64,000 bases of DNA from Neobacillus cucumis. Lineage in GTDB: Bacteria; Bacillota; Bacilli; Bacillales; Cytobacillaceae. The notes beneath the pieces were generated by a model. It had not been told where the DNA came from. It saw nothing but the letters and a program-made list of their open reading frames with translations, and did no database searches. Position numbers and translations under genes: made by a program. Numbering within the stretch: position 1 is the first letter of the stretch; each line of letters starts with the position of its first letter. The stretch lies in assembly GCF_002860255.1 (NCBI RefSeq), contig NZ_PGVE01000035.1, positions 1 through 64,000 on the forward strand, given 5' to 3'. Positions 8,163 to 17,883 of the stretch are shown piece after piece.

Positions 8163-10318
8163 TAATGGACCGAAATTTTTTCAGCTACTACCTTTAGTTC
8201 ACCATTTTCAAGGATAGAAACTAAATTTTTTGCATCTGGCTCTTCTAGGATAAAATCAGCAATCTTATCTTCCAATTGTTCTTGGATAATCCTGCGGAGC
8301 GGACGTGCACCAAATGATGGATGATATCCAATTTCAGCTAATTTTTCTTTTACCTCTTCCGAAATGTTAAATTCAATGTTTTGCTCTTTTAATGTTTCCA
8401 GAAGTTCTTTTACCATTAAATCAACAATAGATAAGATATGTTTCTTATCAAGTGCATTAAACTCGATAATGCTGTCAAAACGGTTTAAGAATTCTGGTTT
8501 AAAGAAACTTCCAAGAGAATCTAAAATGCTTGCTTCTTCAATAGCTTCACTAGTTCCAAAACCTACATGGATGGTTTTGTGTCCTACGCCTGCATTACTT
8601 GTCATGATAATTACTGTGTCTTTAAAACTTACCACTCTACCTTGACTGTCTGTTAGACGGCCGTCTTCAAGAATTTGCAGGAACATATGCTGGACGTCAG
8701 GATGAGCCTTTTCAATTTCATCTAATAAAATGATACTATATGGGTTTCTGCGGACTTTTTCCGTTAATTGTCCTGCCTCATCATGGCCAATATAACCTGG
8801 AGGTGAACCAATTAGTTTCGAGACACTATGTTTTTCCATATATTCACTCATATCAAGTCGGATCATTGAATCTTTGCTGCCGAATAATTCCTCGGCCAGT
8901 GTTTTTGTCAGCTCAGTTTTCCCCACCCCTGTTGGACCTACAAATAGGAAGGAACCAATTGGACGATGTTTTGATTTTAAGCCTGCGCGGCTGCGTCTGA
9001 TTGCCTTCGCAACTTTTTTCACTGCTTTTTCCTGTCCAATTACCTTTTTATTAAGATTAGCTTCTAATTCTCGCATCTTAAGCTGTTCGTCCTGTTGCAG
9101 TTTACCAACTGGAATTTTTGTTTTTTCTTCGATGATTTTTTGAATATGAGAGACAGTGACCACAGGTCTAGTTTCACTTGAGTTGTTATTTATTGTTTTT
9201 TCCAGTCTAGTTTCTTCATCACGGAGGACAGCTGCCTTTTCATATTTTTCATTTTTTAATGCTTCTTCTTTTTCACGAGCAATCTCTTTTAAACGTTTTT
9301 CAGCTTGCTCTGTACTCTTATATTCAGATGTTAGATTTAATTTAGAACCGGCCTCATCAAGTAAATCAATGGCTTTATCCGGTAAGAAGCTGTCTTGTAT
9401 ATATCGTTGTGATAACTGTACACAAGCATGAATAGCTTCATCTGAATAGCTGACTTCGTGATAGTCTTCATATTTCTTTTGAATACCCTTTAAAATCTCA
9501 ATTGCTGCTTCTGTAGTTGGCTCTAGAACATGAACTGGCTGGAAGCGGCGTTCTAATGCAGAGTCCTTTTCGATTTGACGGTATTCTTTTAGGGTTGTTG
9601 CACCGACTACCTGTAACTCGCCACGGGCAAGAGCTGGTTTTAGAATATTTCCAGCATCCATAGAACCTTCGGCAGATCCCGCACCGACAAGTAAGTGAAT
9701 CTCATCAATGAAGAGAATAATATTTTTACGATTTTGCAATTCCGAAATTAATTGCTTCATTCTTTCTTCAAATTGTCCGCGAATACCAGTATTGGCTACA
9801 AGTGAGGCAACATCTAATAGGTAAACCTCTTTATTTCGCAATTTACCAGGAACATCTCCGCTGGCAATTTTCAAGGCCAGACCTTCTGCGATGGCGGTTT
9901 TACCTACACCTGGCTCACCAATTAACACTGGATTATTTTTATTTCTTCTATTTAGAATTTCAATTACACGTTTGATTTCTTCATCACGACCAATAACAGG
10001 GTCAATTAAACCTGCCTTTGCCATTGTGCTAAGGTTTCGTCCAAACTGATCAATAAAACCGTTATGGGCTTTATTTCTGTCGCCAGCTTTGGGTGACTGG
10101 TCTATGATCTCTTCACCATGAGCAAATCCTTTAGAGATAAAAAAGTCCTCAAATGGGAAGTTAGGTAATGAATTCATGTTTGAACCAAATCCTGCTCCAA
10201 GAGATTGTTTTTCTTTTGAATAACATTCGTGGCAGAGTTTCATTTCCTTACGTTGTCCATTGAAATTCAAACTTAATTGTACATTGGCTTGGTTTTGCTG
10301 GCATTGTTGACAAAGCAT
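8162..10318 (-). CDS. clpE: ATP-dependent Clp protease ATPase ClpE
   Basis: This 718-aa Hsp100 unfoldase pairs with ClpP. The N-terminal zinc finger CQQC...CHEC (residues 3-30) is the defining mark of ClpE. AAA+ domain 1 has Walker [14 protein letters not shown] near 140, a UVR-like coiled segment ([14 protein letters not shown]) follows near 370, and AAA+ domain 2 has [12 protein letters not shown] near 460. The start at 10318 is chosen because GGAGGTAA lies just upstream and the zinc finger begins at residue 3; an extra in-frame ATG further upstream gives an implausible leader. A CtsR box controls it. ClpE acts in severe heat stress and in removing aggregates. Confidence 0.95.
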   Translation of the reverse strand: MLCQQCQQNQANVQLSLNFNGQRKEMKLCHECYSKEKQSLGAGFGSNMNSLPNFPFEDFFISKGFAHGEEIIDQSPKAGDRNKAHNGFIDQFGRNLSTMAKAGLIDPVIGRDEEIKRVIEILNRRNKNNPVLIGEPGVGKTAIAEGLALKIASGDVPGKLRNKEVYLLDVASLVANTGIRGQFEERMKQLISELQNRKNIILFIDEIHLLVGAGSAEGSMDAGNILKPALARGELQVVGATTLKEYRQIEKDSALERRFQPVHVLEPTTEAAIEILKGIQKKYEDYHEVSYSDEAIHACVQLSQRYIQDSFLPDKAIDLLDEAGSKLNLTSEYKSTEQAEKRLKEIAREKEEALKNEKYEKAAVLRDEETRLEKTINNNSSETRPVVTVSHIQKIIEEKTKIPVGKLQQDEQLKMRELEANLNKKVIGQEKAVKKVAKAIRRSRAGLKSKHRPIGSFLFVGPTGVGKTELTKTLAEELFGSKDSMIRLDMSEYMEKHSVSKLIGSPPGYIGHDEAGQLTEKVRRNPYSIILLDEIEKAHPDVQHMFLQILEDGRLTDSQGRVVSFKDTVIIMTSNAGVGHKTIHVGFGTSEAIEEASILDSLGSFFKPEFLNRFDSIIEFNALDKKHILSIVDLMVKELLETLKEQNIEFNISEEVKEKLAEIGYHPSFGARPLRRIIQEQLEDKIADFILEEPDAKNLVSILENGELKVVAEKISVH

Positions 10319-10362
10319 AAGTAAATTACCTCCTACTATATATAAATTTGTCATTGTTTGAC

Positions 10363-10379
10363 TTTGACTATATTTGACC
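10363..10379 (-). promoter_or_regulatory. CtsR operator of clpE
   Basis: Read on the minus strand this is GGTCAAA-TAT-AGTCAAA, an exact match to the CtsR tandem heptad pattern. A further TTTGACT half overlaps at 10357-10363 and another lies at 10407-10413. The box sits in the leader just downstream of the promoter. Confidence 0.9.
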
Positions 10380-10389
10380 TTGTGATCAT

Positions 10390-10418
10390 AGTATACTCTG
10401 ACGTTTTTTGACTTTCAA
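10390..10418 (-). promoter_or_regulatory. sigma-A promoter of clpE
   Basis: On the minus strand TTGAAA (10418-10413) and TATACT (10395-10390) are 17 bases apart. The AGTCAAA heptad overlapping the -35 edge would let CtsR interfere directly. Confidence 0.75.
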
Positions 10419-10502
10419 GTGTTTTGTTTGATGAAATGATTGGAAAAAAGCTCGTCTTTGTTTGTCCCTTATCTCATATATTGATGATAAGGGGGAGATG
10501 AT

Positions 10503-11552
10503 GTGAGGAAGAATTGGACTCAGGCTATTCAAATTGCCGCAGTTTATGTGGGAACTGTGGTTGGGGCCGGATTTGCCACAGGCAAAGAAATTGTTGAGTT
10601 TTTTTCACGATTCGGTTTCTTTGGTCTAATCAGTATAATAATGAGCGGTTATCTTTTTATCATGCTGGGTTCAAAGCTAATGAGGATGGCTGCCTATATA
10701 GATGCAAAATCTTACCAAGAGTTTAATGCGTACTTATTTGGAAAATGGCCAAGCCGGATTATCAATATTTTTATGCTTTTTATGCTTCTTGGTGTTAGTG
10801 CTGTCATGCTCTCTGGTGCAGGGGCAGTGTTTGAAGAACAACTAGGTCTATCAAAGAGTATAGGTGTTTTTTTGACGATCTTCCTCTCGGTCCTAGTAAT
10901 GTTAGTTGGTACAAAAGGGCTGTTTGCCGTAAATACATTTGTTGTCCCGTTAATGATTAGTTTTAGTGTTATCCTTATGGTTTTCTCAGTTCGAATGCCT
11001 CATTTTATTGATCAGCTATTATTCATCCCACATGCTGAGGATGGCTGGAAAAGTGTTGTAGCTCCATTCTCGTATGTTGCATTGAATCTTGGTCTAGCCC
11101 AAGCTGTTCTTGTCCCAATTGCAGCTGAAGTGAAAGATGATTGGACGATAAAATGGGGAGGGATTCTTGGTGGGGCAGCTTTAACGCTGATATTAGGTGC
11201 AAGTCATTTCACCCTAATTATGCTTCCTAATTTGGAAATGTATAATATCCCTATGGCAATTGTTATGAAGAACATTGCACCCTTTCTTTATTGGATTTAT
11301 GTCTTAGTGATATATGGCGAAATTTTTACTTCGGTAATTGGGAATGTCTTTGGACTTGATCGGCAGTTGAAGCAATATCTACCCATTCCTACAATCGCTT
11401 CAGTTACGGCCATTTTTTTGGTTTCCTATCTAATAAGTCTGGTGAATTACGGTACGTTATTATCCTATTTATATCCCTTGTTTGGCTATATTTGCATGAT
11501 CTTTTTTATATTACTGTGGATGAAACCATTTAACCCAGATATAAAAAAATAA
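10503..11552 (+). CDS. ykvI: YkvI family membrane protein
   Basis: This 349-aa integral membrane protein has about ten hydrophobic helices. The N-terminus QIAAVYVGTVVGAGFATGKE is the typical glycine-rich unwound first helix of the APC/LeuT-type secondary transporters, and the whole matches B. subtilis YkvI, annotated as a possible amino-acid permease-like protein. The GTG start is used because the two ATGs just upstream run into a stop, and GGGGGAG precedes it. It is divergent from clpE, as in B. subtilis where the two genes are also neighbours. Substrate unknown. Confidence 0.8.
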   Translation: MRKNWTQAIQIAAVYVGTVVGAGFATGKEIVEFFSRFGFFGLISIIMSGYLFIMLGSKLMRMAAYIDAKSYQEFNAYLFGKWPSRIINIFMLFMLLGVSAVMLSGAGAVFEEQLGLSKSIGVFLTIFLSVLVMLVGTKGLFAVNTFVVPLMISFSVILMVFSVRMPHFIDQLLFIPHAEDGWKSVVAPFSYVALNLGLAQAVLVPIAAEVKDDWTIKWGGILGGAALTLILGASHFTLIMLPNLEMYNIPMAIVMKNIAPFLYWIYVLVIYGEIFTSVIGNVFGLDRQLKQYLPIPTIASVTAIFLVSYLISLVNYGTLLSYLYPLFGYICMIFFILLWMKPFNPDIKK

Positions 11553-11580
11553 ACAGCTGTCAAACGACAGCTGTTCTTAA
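11552..11580. terminator. bidirectional terminator ykvI / CPBP gene
   Basis: A perfect 10-bp stem AACAGCTGTC/GACAGCTGTT with AAAC loop lies between convergent genes. Confidence 0.8.
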
Positions 11581-12188
11581 TTAAAAGGGAATATGATAAA
11601 AATCAGAATATCAAAGATGATATGTGACACAATCACTAGCGGCATACTTCTTTTCCAATAATACAGCAGCCCCCAGGCAAAACCGGAGATGAATGCTGCA
11701 AACATTAAAAGAAACGAACCCGAATAGATCTGGACTGATGCGAAAAGAAAAGCCCCGAATAATATGCTCCAAAATGGTTTGAAAAACTTTAAGAGACTTT
11801 TTTGTATAAATCCACGCCAGTAAAGTTCTTCACCAGGTGCAGCGACTAAAACAAGCGCAATATAATGCCAAAATGCCTGTGGTGCATACCATCGGTACAA
11901 TTTATTGACTGATTTTTCAAATGGTAGGCCTACTAATTGGAAGGCATGAAATCCTAACCAAAAAATCAAATATAATAATAAACCTGATATAACTCCAAAA
12001 AGTATATATTTTGCAAATGATGCTTCATCATCCACTTCACCTTGGAGCATGGCATAGGCAATTAGGATGAGTATGGAGCCGGAAAAAATATACCAAAATA
12101 TTGTTTTATCATGGAAAGAAAAATAAATAAGTACATGTGCAATAATGAAACCTACAATCAGTCGATAATCTAGGAAGCGTCTATCCAT
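11577..12188 (-). CDS. CPBP family intramembrane glutamic endopeptidase
   Basis: This encodes a 203-aa membrane protein of about six helices. The Abi/CPBP motifs are present: EELYWRGF (EExxxR) near residue 120, FASVQ where the second motif usually carries a histidine, and VSHIIFDI with the conserved His near 190. These enzymes cleave within membranes (CAAX-like processing) or protect against self-made bacteriocins. There is no bacteriocin gene beside it. GGAGCTTGTTAGG lies upstream of the ATG. In motif 2 the usual F(A/G)xxH is FASVQ, so a catalytic His may be replaced by Gln; activity is therefore uncertain. Confidence 0.75.
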   Translation of the reverse strand: MDRRFLDYRLIVGFIIAHVLIYFSFHDKTIFWYIFSGSILILIAYAMLQGEVDDEASFAKYILFGVISGLLLYLIFWLGFHAFQLVGLPFEKSVNKLYRWYAPQAFWHYIALVLVAAPGEELYWRGFIQKSLLKFFKPFWSILFGAFLFASVQIYSGSFLLMFAAFISGFAWGLLYYWKRSMPLVIVSHIIFDILIFIIFPFN

Positions 12189-12336
12189 CCTAACAAGCTC
12201 CTTTTTACAAAATCAATAAAATTTATTTTAACAAAGATATTTTTTAAAAGGAAATGATTTCTTTTAACATTTTAACCAAATCAGCTGATAAGAACATATG
12301 TAAAAGAAAAAAATAAAAAGGAAAGGAGTGAGTGTG

Positions 12337-12456
12337 TTGAGTAAATCTAAAAGCCAACAAGAACGTGAATGGACAGTCCGTAAACAGGATCAGAATCCAC
12401 ATGGTAAAGTAAAATCCTTAAAGCAGCTTTCAAAAGAAACTGATCAAGGAAGATAA
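12337..12456 (+). CDS. small conserved protein, DUF6254-like
   Basis: A 39-codon ORF reads MSKSKSQQEREWTVRKQDQN and ends KQLSKETDQGR. It has a very strong ribosome site (AAAGGAGTG, 12322-12330) before a TTG start, with an in-frame GTG one codon earlier as alternative, and a hairpin terminator after it. Tiny, highly charged proteins with the same WTVRKQ...NPHGKVKS pattern are widespread in Bacillaceae and carry the label DUF6254; I recall this family but cannot search. Function unknown. Confidence 0.7.
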   Translation: MSKSKSQQEREWTVRKQDQNPHGKVKSLKQLSKETDQGR

Positions 12457-12465
12457 ACATAAAAA

Positions 12466-12496
12466 ACTCGCCTTTTTTGGCGAGTAGGGTCTTTAT
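12466..12496 (+). terminator. terminator of the DUF6254-like gene
   Basis: ACTCGCC/GGCGAGT stem with a T6 loop, 9 bases after the stop; the T tail is weak. Confidence 0.6.
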
Positions 12497-12497
12497 A

Positions 12498-12536
12498 ATA
12501 AAAGTAGAAACGGCAGTCAATGACTGCCATTTCTAC
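12498..12536 (-). terminator. terminator of ykvS
   Basis: GTAGAAA-C-GGCAGTC pairs with GACTGCC-A-TTTCTAC around AAT, with a T-rich tail on the minus strand. Confidence 0.75.
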
Positions 12537-12547
12537 CAAACTATTAC

Positions 12548-12736
12548 TTAATAAGCGCTTTCTTTTATCACTTTATAGTTTTTATGATTAACGACTGTGC
12601 GCTGATCTAATTCCAGGTCACGGTAATTATCCATAAATGTCAGGTCGACTATAACAGAGTTTTCATTTACTTTTTCAACTATCCCTTGCAGGCCACCGCG
12701 AAATTCAATGATATTACCAACTTCTGCTTTTTTCAT
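12548..12736 (-). CDS. ykvS: YkvS, DUF2187 small protein
   Basis: This 62-aa protein has a small beta-barrel-like pattern (GNIIEFRGGLQGIVEKVNEN, SVIVDLTFM), matching the DUF2187/YkvS family of Bacilli. The start at 12736 follows GGAGAG; a longer in-frame reading would begin upstream of that site. The KOW-like GxxGxVxKVxxN motif suggests a nucleic-acid or ribosome-associated role, but no function is established to my knowledge. Confidence 0.75.
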   Translation of the reverse strand: MKKAEVGNIIEFRGGLQGIVEKVNENSVIVDLTFMDNYRDLELDQRTVVNHKNYKVIKESAY

Positions 12737-12966
12737 TACCCTCTCTCCTTTGCCCCTCAAAAACTATTAATTAATTGTTTATATAACAGTTTGCACTACT
12801 TTATTCATTTCGTAAAGGTTTTTGTATGACAATTATGTTAATTCTTTTTAAATAATATATTATATGAAAGATGCAGCAGGAAAAGACTAGGTAGCGCTTA
12901 CAATTTCGAAGTGGAGAAAATAGACTGTTTGACTTAAAATAAAGATGAAAAGGTGGGTGTTCCAAA

Positions 12967-13161
12967 ATGAAGGAAGAATTAGTAACAGAAATTTTAGACA
13001 AACTTATGACAGGTGAACTGTCTGAGTATTATGTTAAGAATGATGATTTTATGGAGTTTAGAAGTGTATTAGTTAAAAGGGAGGATTTTAAACATTTCCG
13101 AGGAATCGGTCAGCGAGGAGGGGATGTTCTTTATCAATATCTTAAAGAACCAAGAAGTTAA
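12967..13161 (+). CDS. small conserved hypothetical protein
   Basis: This 64-aa soluble protein begins MKEELVTEILDKLMTGELSE and has a basic second half (LVKREDFKHFRGIGQRGGD). AAGGTGGG gives a good ribosome site. The helical N-terminus followed by a basic segment could be an antirepressor or DNA-interacting small protein, but I cannot place it in a family. It stands alone just upstream of ptsH. Confidence 0.6.
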   Translation: MKEELVTEILDKLMTGELSEYYVKNDDFMEFRSVLVKREDFKHFRGIGQRGGDVLYQYLKEPRS

Positions 13162-13488
13162 TTTGAGTTGATCCTTTAAATTACATATCACGATTGTTTG
13201 TGGGGGGATATGATATATTTTGGTGGTTTTTGACAGATTTGTGAACATTCCAAAATTCGAAAATTTGTTGTTGTCGGAATAAGACGAAAATGTTATCCTA
13301 TCATGTATGTAATAACTGCTTATCAAAATAAAAATGCTGTATGATTGTTTTTATTTTTGGGAAAATAAGCGAAAATGAACTAATTTTATTTGTAGTCGTT
13401 TCGTCTTAGTTGACTAAATGATTAGAAATGTTTATTTTTAATTAGGCAAGTTTTATTCTTACTATTTATTAAAGGAGTTTGATTTAGC
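13162..13488. promoter_or_regulatory. ptsH upstream region with two promoter candidates
   Basis: No gene is visible in these 327 bases. TTGTCG/TATCCT (13271-13276, 13294-13299, 17-base spacer) and TTGACT/TATTTT (13410-13415, 13433-13438, 17-base spacer) are promoter candidates. ptsG and a GlcT antiterminator target are not present upstream, unlike B. subtilis where ptsG, ptsH and ptsI form one operon, so ptsHI seem to rely on these promoters. Confidence 0.45.
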
Positions 13489-13755
13489 ATGGCAGAAAAA
13501 CAATTTAAAGTAGTTGCAGAAACAGGAATTCACGCAAGACCGGCGACTTTATTAGTACAAACAGCTAGCAGATTCGATTCTGAAATTACTTTAGAATATA
13601 AAGGTAAAACCGTTAATCTTAAATCTATTATGGGTGTAATGTCTTTAGGTGTAGGCCAAGGCGCAGATATCAAAATTGCAGCTGAAGGTAACGATGCTAA
13701 TGATGCATTACAAGCACTTGAAGATACATTGAAAAAAGAAGGATTGGCTGAATAA
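13489..13755 (+). CDS. ptsH: phosphocarrier protein HPr
   Basis: This encodes 88-aa HPr, the small phosphocarrier between enzyme I and the sugar-specific EII permeases. His15 sits in GIHARPAT and is the phosphorylation site; Ser46 in [10 protein letters not shown] is the site for HPr kinase, which turns HPr into the CcpA corepressor. AAAGGAG precedes the ATG. It overlaps the ptsI start codon by one base (TAATG), indicating translational coupling. Position directly before ptsI is universal. Confidence 0.98.
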   Translation: MAEKQFKVVAETGIHARPATLLVQTASRFDSEITLEYKGKTVNLKSIMGVMSLGVGQGADIKIAAEGNDANDALQALEDTLKKEGLAE

Positions 13756-15467
13756 TGGCTTTTTTAAAGGGTATTGCTGCATCAAACGGTATTGCAATCG
13801 CGAAGGCATACCGACTTGTTGAACCGGACTTATCGTTTGAAAAACATACAGTTGAAGATGTAACTGCTGAGGTTGGACGTTTCCGAAAGGCAATGGAAAA
13901 ATCAAAATCTGAACTCGAAGCCATTCGTGACAAGGCAAAAGTAGACCTTGGCGCAGATAAAGCAGCGATTTTTGAAGCGCACCTTCTAGTTCTGGGCGAC
14001 CCTGAATTAAATGCACCGATTGAAGATAAAATTCAATCAGAAAAAGTAAATGCAGAGTCTGCCTTAAAAGAAACAGCAGATATGTTCGTTATGATGTTTG
14101 AACAAATGGATAATGAATATATGAAAGAACGTGCAGCAGATATTCGCGATGTAACAAAGCGTGTACTAGCTCATTTGTTAGGCGTTCAACTTGTTAATCC
14201 AAGCATGATTTCGGAAGAAGTTATTATTGTTGCTGAGGATTTAACACCTTCTGATACAGCCCAATTAAACCGTAATTTTGTTAAAGGTTTTACAACAAAT
14301 ATCGGCGGGCGTACATCTCATTCAGCTATTATGGCTCGATCAATGGAAATTCCAGCAGTAGTAGGTACAAAAACTGCGACTGAGGAAATAAACAATGGCG
14401 ACCTTGTAATTGTTGATGGTCTTAAAGGGGAAGTACATATTAACCCAACCCCTGAATTAGTGGATGAATATCATAAAGTCCATGAAGAATATGAAGTTCA
14501 AAAAGCAGAATGGGCGAAGCTTGTTAATGAACCAACAGTTTCCGCTGATGATCACCATGTAGAATTAGCTGCCAATATTGGTACTCCTAACGATTTAAAA
14601 GGGGTTATCGAAAATGGCGGTGAAGGTGTTGGCCTATACCGTACAGAATTCCTTTATATGGGACGCGACCAACTTCCAACTGAGGAAGAACAATTCGAAT
14701 CATATAAAGCTGTATTAGAAGGTATGAAAGGCAAGCCTGTGGTTGTTCGTACTTTGGATATTGGCGGAGATAAAGAACTTCCATATTTAGATCTTCCAAA
14801 AGAAATGAACCCATTCTTAGGCTTCCGGGCGATTCGCTTATGCTTAGAAGAACAGGATATTTTCCGTACACAGCTGCGAGCATTGTTGCGTGCTTCAAGC
14901 TTTGGGAATTTAAAAATTATGTTCCCAATGATTGCAACATTGGATGAATTCCGTTCTGCGAAGGCAATTCTTGAGGAAGAAAAGCAAAAGCTTCTTTCAG
15001 AAGGTCAAACAGTGGCTGAAAAAATTGAACTTGGTATCATGGTTGAAATACCTTCTACTGCAGTTCTAGCGGACCAATTTGCTAAAGAAGTTGATTTCTT
15101 TAGCATTGGAACAAATGATTTAATTCAGTATACTATGGCAGCAGATCGTATGAATCAGCGTGTATCATACCTTTACCAGCCTTATAGCCCATCCATCTTA
15201 AGATTGGTTAAAATGGTTATCGATGCGGCACACGCTGAAGGTAAATGGACAGGCATGTGCGGTGAAATGGCGGGGGATGAGACGGCTATACCAGTTCTTC
15301 TTGGTTTAGGCCTAGATGAATTCTCCATGAGCGCAACTTCTATCTTGAAAGCTCGTTCACTTATTCGGAACTTGAAAAAATCCGATATGGGAAACCTAGC
15401 TCAAGAAGTATTAAACATGCAAACAACTGACCAGGTTATTGAAGCTGTTAATAATGCTACAAAATAA
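13755..15467 (+). CDS. ptsI: PTS enzyme I
   Basis: This 570-aa phosphoenolpyruvate-protein phosphotransferase takes phosphate from PEP and passes it to HPr. The active-site His189 lies in [12 protein letters not shown]; the PEP-binding barrel motif [14 protein letters not shown] and the C-terminal [14 protein letters not shown] and CGEMAGDE segments are intact. Length is standard. It is co-transcribed with ptsH and ends at a strong terminator. Expression is probably constitutive with modest glucose induction, judged from the family. Confidence 0.98.
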   Translation: MAFLKGIAASNGIAIAKAYRLVEPDLSFEKHTVEDVTAEVGRFRKAMEKSKSELEAIRDKAKVDLGADKAAIFEAHLLVLGDPELNAPIEDKIQSEKVNAESALKETADMFVMMFEQMDNEYMKERAADIRDVTKRVLAHLLGVQLVNPSMISEEVIIVAEDLTPSDTAQLNRNFVKGFTTNIGGRTSHSAIMARSMEIPAVVGTKTATEEINNGDLVIVDGLKGEVHINPTPELVDEYHKVHEEYEVQKAEWAKLVNEPTVSADDHHVELAANIGTPNDLKGVIENGGEGVGLYRTEFLYMGRDQLPTEEEQFESYKAVLEGMKGKPVVVRTLDIGGDKELPYLDLPKEMNPFLGFRAIRLCLEEQDIFRTQLRALLRASSFGNLKIMFPMIATLDEFRSAKAILEEEKQKLLSEGQTVAEKIELGIMVEIPSTAVLADQFAKEVDFFSIGTNDLIQYTMAADRMNQRVSYLYQPYSPSILRLVKMVIDAAHAEGKWTGMCGEMAGDETAIPVLLGLGLDEFSMSATSILKARSLIRNLKKSDMGNLAQEVLNMQTTDQVIEAVNNATK

Positions 15468-15484
15468 TTAAACTTTTTCAGAAG

Positions 15485-15513
15485 GACCAACTAGTATTTA
15501 GTTGGTCTTTTTC
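15485..15513 (+). terminator. terminator of ptsHI
   Basis: 9-bp stem GACCAACTA/TAGTTGGTC, GTATT loop, then TTTTTC. Confidence 0.9.
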
Positions 15514-15626
15514 TATTTGATTACAAGAGGAATTTGTCAAAATTGGTAATTTCCTTTTTTGATTATTATCTGCCAGTTTGATTCATACTAAAATGACTTT
15601 AAAATCCACATGAAAGGTGAATGACA

Positions 15627-16262
15627 ATGGCTAAAGTTTTATATATTACTGCGCACCCGCATGATGAAACACAGTCTTATAGTATGGCTGTAGGTAAAGC
15701 ATTTATTGAAGAATATAAACAGGTTAACCAAAATGATGAAGTCGTTCATATCGATCTTTATAAAGAAAATATCCCGCATATCGATGCTGATGTTTTCAGC
15801 GGCTGGGGTAAACTGCGTTCTGGGCAGGGATTTGATCAATTGTCTTCTGAGGAACAAGCAAAGGTTGGAAGGTTAAATGAATTAAGTGACCAGTTTGTAG
15901 CGGCAGACAAATATGTATTTGTTACCCCGCTTTGGAACTTTTCTTTTCCTCCTATTATGAAAGCCTATCTTGATTCTGTTGCAGTGGCAGGAAAAACATT
16001 TAAATATACGGAAAGTGGACCTGTGGGTCTTTTACCGGATAAAAAGGCCTTACACATTCAAGCGCGCGGCGGTTTCTATTCAGAAGGGCCCGCTGCACAA
16101 TTAGAGATGGGACATCGTTACCTTAATGTCATGATGGGCTTTTTTGGAGTACCGTCACTAGAGGGGCTATTTGTTGAAGGTCACAATGCCATGCCGGAAA
16201 AGGCTCAAGAAATAAAGGAAAATGCCATTGCCAGGGCAAAAGATTTAGCTCACACATTCTAA
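15627..16262 (+). CDS. azoR: FMN-dependent NADH-azoreductase
   Basis: This 211-aa flavodoxin-like quinone/azo reductase reduces quinones by two electrons and so detoxifies them. The N-terminal [17 protein letters not shown] phosphate loop, [17 protein letters not shown] and [11 protein letters not shown] segments match the AzoR family; B. subtilis paralogues are AzoR1 (YocJ) and AzoR2 (YvaB). The start at 15627 is chosen because AAAGGTGA abuts the ATG at 15621 too closely. It has its own terminator. In B. subtilis AzoR2 is repressed by MhqR, whose gene lies 9 kb away here. Confidence 0.92.
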   Translation: MAKVLYITAHPHDETQSYSMAVGKAFIEEYKQVNQNDEVVHIDLYKENIPHIDADVFSGWGKLRSGQGFDQLSSEEQAKVGRLNELSDQFVAADKYVFVTPLWNFSFPPIMKAYLDSVAVAGKTFKYTESGPVGLLPDKKALHIQARGGFYSEGPAAQLEMGHRYLNVMMGFFGVPSLEGLFVEGHNAMPEKAQEIKENAIARAKDLAHTF

Positions 16263-16273
16263 TCAAATAAGTG

Positions 16274-16302
16274 AAATGAGACAGAAAACTGTCTCATTTT
16301 TT
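16274..16302 (+). terminator. terminator of azoR
   Basis: 11-bp perfect stem AAATGAGACAG/CTGTCTCATTT with AAAA loop and T tail. Confidence 0.9.
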
Positions 16303-16377
16303 ATTTGCTTTACCAAGAGTTTCCTTTTAAATTTTAGTATAATAGTAAATAGATACTAAAAAGGAGGAATGGAATAA

Positions 16378-17163
16378 ATGGATTTGAATTTAACAGGAAA
16401 AACAGCGCTAGTTGCCGCTTCAAGCCAAGGATTAGGATTTGCCATAGCGGAGCGGCTCATTACTGAAGGCGCCAATGTCATGATTTCGGGCCGGGATGAA
16501 GAAAAGCTGAAACTGAAAGTTTTGGAACTTGAACAACTTGGTAAGGGAAAGGCTGCTTTTCAAAAGGCAGACATTACAAAGATTGAAGACATTAAACAAC
16601 TAGTTTCTTCGACGGTTGAACAATTTGGAGGCATGCAATTGTTAGTTAATAACGCAGGGGGACCACCGGCAGGTTCCTTTGAAGATATGTCAGATGAGGC
16701 ATGGCTAGCTTCTTTCGAATTAAATTTACTATCCTACATTCGTTTGATTAGAGAGTCACTGCCCTACCTGAAAAAACAGGGAGGGAAAATCTTAAATATT
16801 GCCTCTTCGTCCATTAAAGAGCCGATTCCTGGACTTATACTATCAAATACATTTCGTACTGGAATGGTTGGACTTTCAAAAACACTTGCATCTGAATTTG
16901 CCCCTTATAATATCTTAATCAACACGATTGCACCGGGGCGCATTGCGACAGACCGAATAATCCATTTAGATCAAGTAAATGCGGACAAGTTTGGTGTAGA
17001 CCGTGAAACGATTGAATCAAGAGCAAAGGCCGAGATCCCCTTAAAAAGATATGGAACCCCGGAAGAATTTGCGAATGTTGCTGTCTTTTTACTGTCTGAT
17101 GCCAATTCTTATATGACTGGTAATGCTTATCTAGTAGATGGTGGATTGGTAAAGTCAATTTAA
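16378..17163 (+). CDS. SDR family protein with altered catalytic motif
   Basis: This 261-aa Rossmann-fold short-chain dehydrogenase has the nucleotide-binding AASSQGLGFAIAE at 13-25, NNAGG near 90 and IASSS with the catalytic Ser near 144. Where the classical YxxxK should be, the chain reads LSNTFR (155-160): the Tyr position is Ser156 and the Lys position Arg160. The same SN..R pattern is, as I recall, shared by a subgroup of FabG-like proteins, so this is likely a real subfamily trait rather than damage. Substrate unknown. AAGGAGGAA precedes the ATG. Confidence 0.85.
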   Translation: MDLNLTGKTALVAASSQGLGFAIAERLITEGANVMISGRDEEKLKLKVLELEQLGKGKAAFQKADITKIEDIKQLVSSTVEQFGGMQLLVNNAGGPPAGSFEDMSDEAWLASFELNLLSYIRLIRESLPYLKKQGGKILNIASSSIKEPIPGLILSNTFRTGMVGLSKTLASEFAPYNILINTIAPGRIATDRIIHLDQVNADKFGVDRETIESRAKAEIPLKRYGTPEEFANVAVFLLSDANSYMTGNAYLVDGGLVKSI

Positions 17164-17247
17164 TCACTTTTTTCCGTATATTAACCTTTCTTAACGTTTA
17201 TTACCAAAATATTATGGCTAAGGTAAACATATGAGGGAGTGTTATTG

Positions 17248-17721
17248 ATGAACAGGAAAATCCGATTGATTGGTACTTTTATTATAGGATTAGTATGTTT
17301 AGTTTATTTAAGTGGATGCAGCTTACTTTATTCCAATGAATTAATTGTCAATCGCTATGCAGACGCCTTACTTACCAAAAATAATGAATTGCAGTTCCGG
17401 TTTCGGATTAATAATGAAATACTCGATGGTCAGCAATTATATAAAGTGAAAGTAACCATTCACGATGACAAACTAGCTCGGGCTATTGGGAAAAGAGAGA
17501 TTATTTATGGTGAGGAGCAAGTTAGAAACGGGGATTATTTAGAGACAAAAGGACATCCAGAAAAATATATCTTTATGGACCCGCTTCCTTTAAAAGAAGA
17601 CCTGCATATACAGGAACTGCGAAATATGATTGAAAGAGACCAGGCCGTTTCAATTGAAGTATTTAATGATAAGGAAGTTCTAGGTCGGGCTTTTTTAACA
17701 AATTTCTCTTCTGAGTTATAA
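17248..17721 (+). CDS. putative lipoprotein
   Basis: This 157-aa protein has a lipoprotein signal: basic MNRKIR, a hydrophobic core and lipobox LSGC with Cys24. The mature part is soluble and mixed alpha/beta, with no domain I recognise. The start at 17248 is placed after GAGGGAGTG; an in-frame reading from 17239 would begin inside that site. It is a lone gene with its own terminator. It should be anchored on the outer face of the membrane; the role is unknown. Confidence 0.75.
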   Translation: MNRKIRLIGTFIIGLVCLVYLSGCSLLYSNELIVNRYADALLTKNNELQFRFRINNEILDGQQLYKVKVTIHDDKLARAIGKREIIYGEEQVRNGDYLETKGHPEKYIFMDPLPLKEDLHIQELRNMIERDQAVSIEVFNDKEVLGRAFLTNFSSEL

Positions 17722-17785
17722 AAATGTTTAAGAATTATTTATATAGGACAATCTAAAATGTGCATAAATTTGGAGATGGAGCACT

Positions 17786-17818
17786 AAGGCCGGACGTTCA
17801 ACGTTCCGGTCTTATTTA
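17786..17818 (+). terminator. terminator of lipoprotein gene
   Basis: AAGGCCGGA-CGTT pairs with AACGTTCCGGTCTT (one bulge, one G-U), followed by TATTT. Confidence 0.65.
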
Positions 17819-17883
17819 TGCATTAAAATCACTAAAATTTCGGAAAAATGTTAAAATGGAGAGAACCCAAAAAGGAAGGATGA

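Noticed and set aside
8364..9431. Several ORFs opposite clpE
   Set aside because: They are antisense shadows of the conserved AAA+ frame, with no ribosome sites.
12801..13001. 66-codon minus-strand ORF
   Set aside because: It overlaps the start and ribosome site of the 12967 gene and looks like random AT-rich coding.
15514..15626. MhqR box before azoR
   Set aside because: Only weak half-site resemblance; nothing matching the dyad seen at mhqR itself.
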